This document shows, piece after piece, positions 56,918-64,000 of a DNA stretch of 64,000 bases (within the stretch, counting starts at the first letter, position 1; each line of letters opens with the position of its first letter). The DNA is from Phoma sp. XZ068 (Eukaryota; Ascomycota; Dothideomycetes; Pleosporales; Didymellaceae), in NCBI GenBank assembly GCA_004835665.1, contig RBKR01000014.1:186001-250000 (forward strand). The letters run 5' to 3'. The notes under the pieces were generated by a model that worked only from the letters and a program-made list of their open reading frames with translations, was not told where the DNA came from and did no database searches. The translations under genes were made by a program, and so were the position numbers.

Positions 56918-57093
56918 CAATGATCGATAAAGGTTAAGACGAGTTGGATAATTTATATACCCCTTCGAACCTCATAGTGATGGAATTCTATAATGTGTGT
57001 TTGGGCATCTCATCACTCATGAAGGCGAAGGCTAAGTGCGGGGCAGATTATTGCGTCAAGTGGCGGATTGCATCATCAGCGTTCATTGGCTGC

Positions 57094-58082
57094 CTAAAGA
57101 CTCGCTTTCCCGTTGAGCGCCCACGTCCCGTTCTCAGTCTTGATAACCTTGCCTTCCCCCTTCAACTTGTCCAGAATCTGGATTACGCCCTTTTCAGCCG
57201 GCGCCCATAGGTTCTCAGGGTAGTTCTTGTAGATGATCTTTACGATGTCCATCGATGTCCACCCGCCCTTCTTGTCCTGTGCGAGCACGTCGAGAACTTG
57301 CTGCTCGCGCTGCTTGCGGTGCGCAATGTACTCGTTGATCTTCGCCGGGCCGTCGGGAATAACGGGGCCGTGGCCGGGGTATGCGCGGCCTTTGAATTGC
57401 TTGGCCATGCTGTCCAGGCTCTTCATGTAGGTTGCAAGGTCTTCGAACACGGCGGTGCCTTGTCCAAGCACGTTGTCGGCTGTGAACATGGCGTCTTCTT
57501 CTTCCAGGATGAAGGCCATGTGGTCAGTCGTGTGGCCGGGGCAGTGGAAGGCACGCAGCGTGGCGCCTTCGGTGGAGAACTTCTGTCCGTCTTCTATCGA
57601 GTGCCATTCGCCGTCGGAGTCGTTCTTGTAGACTTTGGTGTCGGGAGAGTGTGCTAGTAGGTCCGGTACGCCCCGGGTATGGTCCCAGTGCCAGTGAGAT
57701 ATGAGGGCTTTTTCGATTGCGATGTTGTGCTTTGAGAGTGTCGACTTGATTGATTGTATCCATGCCTCCTTGCCTTCACCGGTGTCTATCAACAACCGTT
57801 TCGCGCCAGTGCCAACGATGTACGTGTTTGTGCCTGCAAGCGCCGTTTAGTATATATCAGTTTGAAAGACAAACGTTGCGGACCTTGTAGAGTAAACTGA
57901 AGACTGTCAGCCCACTCACTTCAAGTACACTGCTTGCTTACCTTGGATGGATTTCCTCCAAGAACACGAATCACTCGCTCACTGAGCGCCTCCACCTCAG
58001 GAAGATGTACTGGTGGCTCGACCATCTTCGAATACAATCTACGGTTTGTGAACGTTACAATACCTCGTAAGCGCGGAGACAT
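57094..58082 (-). CDS. LACTB2-like metallo-beta-lactamase-fold hydrolase
   Basis: Three exons (58082-57942, 57896-57884, 57833-57094) encode 297 residues. Exon 2 is a 13-nt microexon that restores the conserved FTLQGTNTYIVGTG segment. Metal ligands are present: SHWHWDHTRG, then HCPGHTTDH, the Asp in FTADNVLG, and AYPGHGPVI. The C-terminal 70 residues form a winged-helix-like tail (KQREQQVLDVLAQDKKGGWT) typical of LACTB2. The human homologue is a mitochondrial endoribonuclease; in fungi some relatives act as thioesterases in polyketide pathways. The first 19 residues (MSPRLRGIVTFTNRRLYSK) are basic and could target mitochondria; ATG at codon 20 (MVEPPVHLPE) would skip them. An upstream in-frame ATG at 58214 would almost reach EFM5. 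Confidence 0.88.
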
Positions 58083-58215
58083 GTTCACCTCATCCTGTCC
58101 GCAGCCTGTAATCGCTACCTCGGCACGGCTAATCTTAGCGTGCTTCTTCCACAAATGACGAAAGTGTAGACTATCCTTTTCGAGACAACACATAAAATCG
58201 CCGTACAAACTCAAG
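58083..58215. promoter_or_regulatory. 133-bp divergent promoter LACTB2-like/EFM5
   Basis: The start codons of the two genes are 133 bp apart and face away from each other. Both promoters must overlap. No TATA box is seen in the spacer. Shared regulation is possible but not shown by sequence. Confidence 0.5.
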
Positions 58216-59085
58216 ATGCCGATCGACGATTCCGACGATGAGATGCCGTATGTGAATCTTCCATGAACGAGTTCAAGTGCTAAGCAGCGAAGACAGCTCT
58301 CGGGCGACGCTCTCTCCGCGCTGAAAGAATTTTACGGCGAGCGCGATGCTCGGCAGAAGCAGTTTGAAGCCCTCAAGTCGCAGGCTGAAGATGACTTTGA
58401 TGGGAAATTGTCGATGGATGCTTTCACTGAAGACTGGAATGTGAGCCAGTTCTGGTACAGCGATGAGACTGCGACCGTGCTTGCGAGACAGCTGCTGGAT
58501 GGCGCGACCGACGAGACGAGGATTGCGGTTGTGTCTGCGCCGAGCGCGTTCATCCAGCTCAAGAATCTGTTGGTGCGTGAGATTGCAATTTTCACTGGCG
58601 TTGATGAGGCTGATTGGTGATAGGCATCTGGAGAGTACAAGTGCAGACCGCAGATCAAGTTGCTCGAGATTGACGAGCGATTTGGCGTGTTCAAGGAGTT
58701 CGTCCACTACGACTTCGAGAAGGCGATACAACTGCCTTCCGAGCTCAAGGGCTCGTTTGACCGCATCATCGTTGACCCGCCTTTCCTGAGCGATGATTGC
58801 CAGACCAAAGGTTAGTTAACTTGGACAGTATAACGACAAACCTGACTGACGTTTACAGCTACCTTGACTGTACGATGGCTGGCCAAGGGGTGGACACCCG
58901 ATGATGTGAGAATCATTGCATGCACGGGAGAGCGAATGGAGAGTATTATCACTGGGAAATTGTACGGAAAGGTTGGCGTCAAGACTACAGACTACGATAT
59001 CAAGCACGCAAAAGGCCTGAGCAACGAATTCAGGACGTACGCCAACTTTGAGTGTGATGCCTGGAGATGGGCAAAGTCTTCATGA
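58216..59085 (+). CDS. EFM5: eEF1A lysine methyltransferase Efm5 (EEF1AKMT1)
   Basis: Four exons (58216-58247, 58293-58572, 58624-58810, 58859-59085) encode 241 residues, close to yeast Efm5 (248). The protein starts MPIDDSDDEMPQLSGDALSA and continues LKEFYGERDARQ, then WNVSQFWYSDETATVLARQL. The methyltransferase core shows IKLLEIDERFGVFKEFVHYD and the catalytic RIIVDPPFLSDDCQTK. This DPPF motif is of the N6-adenine-methyltransferase type, in Efm5 used to trimethylate lysine 79 of elongation factor 1A. The first intron ends at a weak AAG acceptor (58292); the nearby CAG at 58288 gives the wrong frame. That intron is 45 nt. Confidence 0.92.
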
Positions 59086-59311
59086 CAGCACGATGCCTAG
59101 ACATATAGATCTCAAGAAATGAAATATAATCCAAACATGAGAAACTTCAAGACATCATTGAAGCAATTGTTTGAAGTCGCCAGAATTCTAACCTCTCGGA
59201 AGCTACCCCGCCTTGCCCCACCAAGCCTGGGAAGCTCGGGTCACATCGACAGCTCAGTCCGCAGCGCCTCCCTCCACCATCACGTCACCCAGCACAACAG
59301 TGAGCACCACA

Positions 59312-59826
59312 ATGGCCGCCTGCATATTCTGCAAGATCATCAAGGGTGCCAACCGACCAATCACCCCAGTCACAGCATACATCCTAACAAGCCACAGGAG
59401 AAATCCCGTCCCTAAAGATCTTCGAGTCGGAGAAGACCCTTGCCTTCTTGGACATCGGGCCCCTTAGCAAAGGCCACTCTGTACGCCTCCTCCAATCCCC
59501 CATAAACTGTAAAATGTGCAACTAATAACCCCGTTCTGTAGCTCATCATCCCCAAACACCACGGCGCCAAGCTACACGACATCCCCGACGACCAGCTGTC
59601 CGAGGTGCTGCAGGTGACGAAGAAGATTGCCATTGCGCAGGGCGTCGAGGACTACAACGTTTTGCAGAACAATGGACGGATTGCGCACCAGGAGGTCGAC
59701 CATGTGCATTTCCATTTGATTCCGAAGCCGAATCAGAAGGAGGGGTTGGGGATTGAGTGGCCGACGCAGAAGGCGGATCAGAGCGAGTTGAAGAAGTTGT
59801 TGGAGGATATTAAGAGTAAGATGTAG
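59312..59826 (+). CDS. HNT1: HIT family protein (HINT1/Hnt1)
   Basis: Three exons (59312-59345, 59398-59480, 59542-59826) encode 133 residues. The protein begins MAACIFCKIIKGEIPSLKIF, continues KTLAFLDIGPLSKGHSLIIP, and has the histidine triad HVHFHLIPKP. HINT-type enzymes hydrolyse purine nucleoside phosphoramidates such as AMP-lysine. The usual HxHxH is complete (VHFHL with the preceding HV). The C-terminal extension (GLGIEWPTQKADQSELKKLL) is typical of fungal Hnt1. Upstream frames starting near 59119 overlap out of frame and are not part of the protein. The spacing after EFM5 is 226 bp. Confidence 0.95.
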
Positions 59827-59919
59827 ATGCTGGATTCAATTCATGGTCTGCTATCCAATTGCTCCGTTCTTTTGCCGTTGTTGGCTACAAAGTGTGCTTC
59901 CTTCTAGACATGGACTACC

Positions 59920-60867
59920 TCACTCTCCCTTGAATACGGCCTTCCTCTTCTCCCTGAACGCCGCCAATGCCTCGTCCCTGTCCTTTGTCTTCACAACCAA
60001 CTCGTACGCCGCATTCTCTGCCTGTTCGCCCAGCGCACAACCCTCAACTGCCGCCAGCGCGGCCTTGATCGCAATCGGACCACCCTCACAAATCGTAATC
60101 GCCAGCTGCACGGCTTCATTCAGCACCTTCTTCCGCGCCTCTCCCTCCTTGCCCTGCTCCTCGGGAGTGATCTCCACAAGGCGGTCGCATAGGCCGAGGA
60201 AATACGCTTCTGGTGCACCGACCCGGCGTCCGGTGAGAATCATGTCGCGTGCGCGAGAGAGCCCAATGAGCGCGGGGAGACGGTAGGTGCCGCCTGCGCC
60301 GGGTATGATAGCCAGGCGAGTCTCGGGGAGCGCAACGGTTGTGGTGCTGCCAAAGACGCGCATGTGTGTTGTGAGGGCGAGCTCAAGGCCGCCGCCGAAT
60401 GCAGGGGCTGCGAGAGCAGATATTGTGGGAATGGGCAGGCTTTGGATCGAGCTGAGGGTGTTGCGGAGGGAGGTGAGGAAGTTGGTGGTGCTGGAAGTGT
60501 GGTTAGCTAGGAAATCAAGTATTCCATGCCTTGATACGTACTCTTCCTGTGTGAAAGTAGCTCTCTCCTTCAGATCTGCGCCGGCGCAGAAACTTGTGTC
60601 GACTTCGCTCGCGAGGATGAGAGCTCTTGTTGGCCCGGTCTGTCCTTCATTGTGGATGCTGGTGATTTGCTGGTTGAGCTCGGACAGCAGTTGTCTTGAG
60701 ATTGCATTGCGCGCGGCAGGTCGGTTCAAAGAGAGGATTCGAATGTTGCCCGAGTGCGGTGCGGGATAGTTGATCACATTGAGGACGGGCGACGGCGCGC
60801 TTGAGTATGCGCAGCGCTGGATTGGGCGGACGAAGAGCCGCGAGGTCGGTCGTAATAAGTACGGCAT
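59920..60867 (-). CDS. Mitochondrial enoyl-CoA hydratase family, AUH-like
   Basis: Two exons (60867-60542 and 60490-59920) encode 298 residues. The 51-nt intron has no stop and a length divisible by three, so the uninterrupted frame also reads through. Its GTACGT donor, GCTAAC branch site and CCAG end, and the better family match without it (TFTQEDTTNFLTSLRNTLSS), argue for splicing. The crotonase motifs are FCAGADLKER, AFGGGLELALTTHMRVF and LPETRLAIIPGAGGTYRLP. FCAGADLKER is characteristic of methylglutaconyl-CoA hydratase (AUH) in leucine breakdown. The N-terminus (MPYLLRPTSRLFVRPIQRCA) is a likely mitochondrial presequence. A related short-chain hydratase remains possible. Confidence 0.88.
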   Translation of the reverse strand: MPYLLRPTSRLFVRPIQRCAYSSAPSPVLNVINYPAPHSGNIRILSLNRPAARNAISRQLLSELNQQITSIHNEGQTGPTRALILASEVDTSFCAGADLKERATFTQEEYVSRHGILDFLANHTSSTTNFLTSLRNTLSSIQSLPIPTISALAAPAFGGGLELALTTHMRVFGSTTTVALPETRLAIIPGAGGTYRLPALIGLSRARDMILTGRRVGAPEAYFLGLCDRLVEITPEEQGKEGEARKKVLNEAVQLAITICEGGPIAIKAALAAVEGCALGEQAENAAYELVVKTKDRDEALAAFREKRKAVFKGE

Positions 60868-61088
60868 CTTGTAAGTGTGTAATTGCTAGCTCAGGTGTCA
60901 ATTGTGGTAATTGGAAATGGAAGCTGCGTTTGGTTCAGCCGAAATGTCTGGGGTAGCTTGAGGCTAGCAGCGGGTCACCAAGCCGAGGTGCTGGCTCAGC
61001 CTTGTCGTCAACCACCTTCCTCCATCTGGATACACACCACCAAGAATACCGGGCTCTCTCATTTTGAACAAGCTCCAAAGTGTTGGAA
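60868..61088. promoter_or_regulatory. Compact divergent promoter AUH-like/F-box gene
   Basis: The two start codons are 221 bp apart and face away from each other. No distinct core promoter motif is visible. The stretch must serve both genes. Confidence 0.4.
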
Positions 61089-62686
61089 ATGTCCATAAAG
61101 GATGCCGGCGGCGCATCCCTAACATTGGACAGGCTGCCATCTGAGTTGAGGAGGCTGATTGTGTCCTACTTAGCCCCCGTGAAGTTGCGGCCTGGCTCGA
61201 AGCAAGCCCTCAAGAATGCTAATTCAGCCCATCGGTGCCTTCACGAGTGGGCTACCGAGTACTTGTTCCAAGACATGGCCCTCCTACACGTCCTCACAGG
61301 CATGTCATGTCATTTAGAATTGTTTGCCTACCGCTCCGAAACTGTTCAGTTTCGCAAATACGTGAAGCATGTTGTAATTAAGGTGAGACTGAATGAAGAA
61401 TACAGGCGTACAACTTACACTTCTAGGTCCCTCCAGCTATCCGCTGGGAGTTTGACGCTGCTCCGGAGGAGGAGGATGACGTAGAGGTGATCGCCCAAGA
61501 CCGACTTCTAGAGGCTCTTGGTCTGCCACTGTACGATGATGTCGATCTCCCAACCCAGACACTATGCCAGGGCTATTTCCGCGCCATGGTGCAGCCTTTT
61601 ACGGATAGCCAACGCTGGCTGGAACTCGCTCGTACTGCGAGTTCATCTTGGAGCCCGATCTTTGCTTGTTTTGAGAATTTGGAGAGGATTTCCGTCGGCT
61701 GTTGCAGAAGGGATGAGCATCCTGAGCATACTTATACCAACACATTCTTCCAGGAACAAGGGAGAGAACTGGAGAGCGCGATGGAATTTCCGTGGGTCGA
61801 AGACAGTACGATCAACAAAGCGTGGGCAAGCTCCCTGGCTCTCTATTTAGCTCCCAAGAGTGTTCGCTCACTAGAACTTACATGGGCTCACACTGACAAC
61901 CTCAAACGCTTTGCCACTGTCAATCGCCTGCTTACTTTTGGGTATTCCATCGTATTCAATCGTGGACATGCATTGACCATATCCACGGTCACTTTGACAC
62001 TCCAGGGCCTCAGAGGCACGCACGGTGATCGAGACTGGCCAGGATTTACTGGAAGTGCTGCTGGAGTCCGATTCTGGCAAAAGGCATTGAATTCAATCCC
62101 GACTCTGAAAGTTCTCAATTTCATCGACGACCTCGCTAACGATATTACCCTTAAGTTCTCGGACCTCTCCCAGTCAGATCCGACGCAAAGTGTGTTGGAC
62201 TGGCTGTTACCGGGACTGGATACCCCAAATCTCAATACTCTACGACTTGAACACTTTGAGTTCGACAACAACGATAAGGTAGTTGCGTCGTTGGAAACGG
62301 TCTTACCACGCCTAGAACACTTGGTTTTCAAAGATGCAGCTGTGATTCTGGACAACGAAAGTCCTGCAAATCGCACTGCAGATAAGCTGCACCACATACA
62401 GGGCAGATCATGGTTGGACTTATGCTGCAGATTGCACGAAGCGCAGCCTGCATGTCGTATTCAGGTCATATCCCCGTATTCGGGTATCCATGAGACGACT
62501 ACAATATATTGCCTTCACACCAAATACGCCGAGCAATTGCGAGACCATGATGGTGTAGATTTAGATCTACGGAACCCTCTGTATTTGCTAAAGCAACCGC
62601 CAGACACATTACCAGAGTGGACACAAGAAGATATGGAATCGACGGGAACAAGTTCAGATGCCGAGTATGTTCGCCGCAGGTTTTAA
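61089..62686 (+). CDS. F-box-like protein of unknown target
   Basis: Two exons (61089-61382 and 61427-62686) encode 517 residues. An F-box-like motif lies near residues 13-55 (LTLDRLPSELRRLIVSYLAP, then RCLHEWATEYLFQDMALLHV). The rest has scattered leucine-rich helices and strands (PNLNTLRLEHFEFDNNDKVV, LPRLEHLVFKD) without a regular repeat. Many Pleosporales genomes carry large, fast-evolving families of such F-box proteins, which tether substrates to SCF ubiquitin ligases. The substrate is unknown. The intron ends CTTCTAG and joins VVIK to VPPAIRWEFD in frame. An upstream GTG-started reading is ignored; the first ATG is used. Confidence 0.75.
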
Positions 62687-63360
62687 CTGGCTTTGACACC
62701 GACATCATATACGGTATTGGAGTCACTGGACAACTTGTTTCATTGGCCTTTTGTCTAAGCTAGCAATCCACGTCCACGTAGGTCCTTAGTAACCTATATA
62801 ATATCACTTTGCCCGCAAATTTCCTGTCCGCAACGCCACGCCCACCATCTTGTTCAGCCACCTTGTAATTCAGTATAAGTCATCTCACACTCGTCCAGTC
62901 ACTCAAGCTTGCCTTCGAGACGTCGTATTCGCCGACTGGAGCAATATGAAGGATCGCAAGAGCAAGGATAAGAATAAGAAGAAGCACTACGCATCGATGT
63001 ATCAGGGCATGAATAATGGTCTCCGATGTGACAGTTGCCAGCTGATGTGCATGTGTTCATTTCCACTGATGATCCCGGAAAGATGGATTTGATGAACCAT
63101 ATGCTGAAGGCTTATGTTATGGATGTGTTGAACAGTGTGGTGAGGATTAAACCGAATGAGGTGGATGAGTGGTGGTATTACCTTAAGGAGACTGGGAAGA
63201 TGTGTCACAACCAGTTGACTGGGTGACAGAGCCTTCGGGTAACTGCTGTATGTATTGGGGTACAGTCGGGTTGGCGACCTATTGCGGGAGTCTGTATGCT
63301 GCTGAAGATTTGGAGGCTTTGAGTCAGCCTTTCTGTCTTGGATATAGTACTAATATGCCC
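62687..63360. other. Gap with short open fragments of unclear status
   Basis: This 674-bp gap contains consecutive open fragments on the plus strand. One begins MKDRKSKDKNKKKHYASMYQ (62947), one reads MNHMLKAYVMDVLNSVVRIK and KPNEVDEWWYYLKETGKM, and another has WVTEPSGNCCMYWGTVGLAT. They are in different frames, and I found no GT..AG pairs that join them well. They could be pieces of a decayed or poorly resolved gene. I do not recognise the family. Confidence 0.35.
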
Positions 63361-64000
63361 CTACGCAATGCTGACAACAATCTTCCCACGTACTCTTCCC
63401 CCAACCATATATTCTTTGACCTTCTCCCATGCTTCTTTGTGCCCTTCTTCACTCAGGATGCCCTTTACTACATCCTGCGCGACCACCTCGACGCCCTTCT
63501 CATCAGCGAGCTTTGCAACCTGCTCCAACAACTCGCTCTTCTGGTACAACAGCACATTCGCGTACCGTGGGCCGAAAAAGTACCCGTAGACATGTCTCCA
63601 AATCTGCGACGGATATGTGAAGTAAGTCAGCGGCCCACCCACCGCAGTGCGGCTCGTCTTGTCTCCAACAATCGTGATGTACGCTCCCTCTCTGTGCAAA
63701 AGCTCATACCAATGCTCGAACATCTCCGTTCCACCCACACAATCCACATATAGATCGTACTTCCTGCCCTCCGGTCTCGCATCCAGCAACACCTTGGCAA
63801 CATCCTGCTTACTGTAGTCGACCACCTCATCCGCACCCAACCCCCTCACAAAGTCCGCATTCCGCCCAGAACATATCCCGGTGACATGACACCCATACAC
63901 CAATTTCGCAAGCTGCACACACCACATCCCCACACCTCCACTGGCCCCACTCACCACCACTCTCCTCCTCCCATTCCCGCTCTTCTCCCCATCCGGCAAC
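63361..64000 (-). CDS. MDR-family oxidoreductase (quinone reductase-like), C-terminal part
   Basis: The gene leaves the right edge; 212 residues of its C-terminal part are present up to the stop at 63361. The NAD(P)-binding motif is VVSGASGGVGMWCVQLAKLV, followed by GLGADEVVDYSKQDVAKVLL and KYDLYVDCVGGTEMFEHWYE. The final segment (VEVVAQDVVKGILSEEGHKE to GGRVRGKIVVSIA) matches the family end. These medium-chain dehydrogenases without catalytic zinc reduce quinones or enones; RTN4IP1-like members are the closest in style. The N-terminal catalytic domain is outside the window, so neither substrate nor localisation can be judged. Confidence 0.85.
   Translation of the reverse strand, partial: LPDGEKSGNGRRRVVVSGASGGVGMWCVQLAKLVYGCHVTGICSGRNADFVRGLGADEVVDYSKQDVAKVLLDARPEGRKYDLYVDCVGGTEMFEHWYELLHREGAYITIVGDKTSRTAVGGPLTYFTYPSQIWRHVYGYFFGPRYANVLLYQKSELLEQVAKLADEKGVEVVAQDVVKGILSEEGHKEAWEKVKEYMVGGRVRGKIVVSIA

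Larger units (their letters stand above)
56195..57093. other. Intergenic region with hairpin and tRNA-like gene
   Basis: This 900-bp region between convergent genes contains a 115-bp hairpin at 56411-56525 and a tRNA-Ser-like gene at 56822-56917. The remainder has no convincing frame. Confidence 0.6.

Noticed and set aside
1..64000. CRISPR arrays, insertion sequences, prophage or secondary-metabolite cluster
   Set aside because: No regularly spaced direct repeats, transposase motifs, phage proteins or PKS/NRPS domains are visible anywhere in the window.

Overview
The window reads as nuclear DNA of a filamentous ascomycete, most likely a Dothideomycete of the Pleosporales type. This placement is inferred from protein style and gene set, not from a search. 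Nearly all genes are broken by introns of about 40-65 nt with GT..AG ends and CTAAC-like branch sites. Genes lie on both strands with 0.1-2.6 kb between them. There are no operons, no CRISPR array, no bacterial-type mobile element and no recognisable secondary-metabolite cluster.

Layout, left to right. 1-185: first exons of a metacaspase-like gene leaving the left edge. 2833-7816 (-): large Sec7-PH Arf exchange factor. 9933-13142 (+): mitochondrial translation factor IF2 with a zinc knuckle. 14234-16424 (-): two tandem paralogues in which a RING finger sits inside a BTB-like domain, one carrying an apparent frameshift. 16700-17829 (-): OXR1 (TLDc). 17987-18892: relics, including two halves of an alpha/beta hydrolase on opposite strands. 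19105-20784 (-): TRM10 with a repeat-rich N-terminus, divergent from 21015-21544 (+), complex I subunit NDUFA13. 23125-24779 (-): DHH1. 25726-26568 (+): mitochondrial-type rhomboid. 27309-27933 (+): RPS26. 28260-29099 (-): VanZ-like membrane protein. 30056-33501 (+): SPT7. 34949-37809 (+): AT-hook protein of unknown role.

39080-41181 (-): CBS-PB1 membrane-anchored protein, divergent from 42089-45519 (+), importin PSE1. 46387-46955 (-): prefoldin 6, divergent from 47378-48957 (+), VPS4. 49308-49680 (-): HSP9/12-type stress protein. 51002-52015 (+): HSL-family hydrolase. 52263-54598 (-): eIF2A, divergent from 55232-56194 (+), ureidoglycolate lyase. 56411-56525: long hairpin. 56822-56917 (-): tRNA-Ser-like gene with an intron. 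57094-58082 (-): LACTB2-like metallo-hydrolase, only 133 bp from 58216-59085 (+), EFM5. 59312-59826 (+): HIT protein. 59920-60867 (-): AUH-like enoyl-CoA hydratase. 61089-62686 (+): F-box-like protein. 63361-64000 (-): MDR oxidoreductase leaving the right edge.

The genes are mostly housekeeping functions: translation, tRNA modification, mRNA decay, transcription, nuclear import, membrane traffic, chaperones and mitochondria. They are not a coordinated pathway. The least ordinary parts are the nested RING-in-BTB pair, the split hydrolase relic, the TRM10 repeats, the IF2 zinc knuckle and the hairpin plus tRNA-like locus. Exon boundaries were worked out by hand from splice signals and reading-frame continuity. 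For every spliced gene called complete the exon lengths sum to a multiple of three, except the frameshifted paralogue at 15491-16424.
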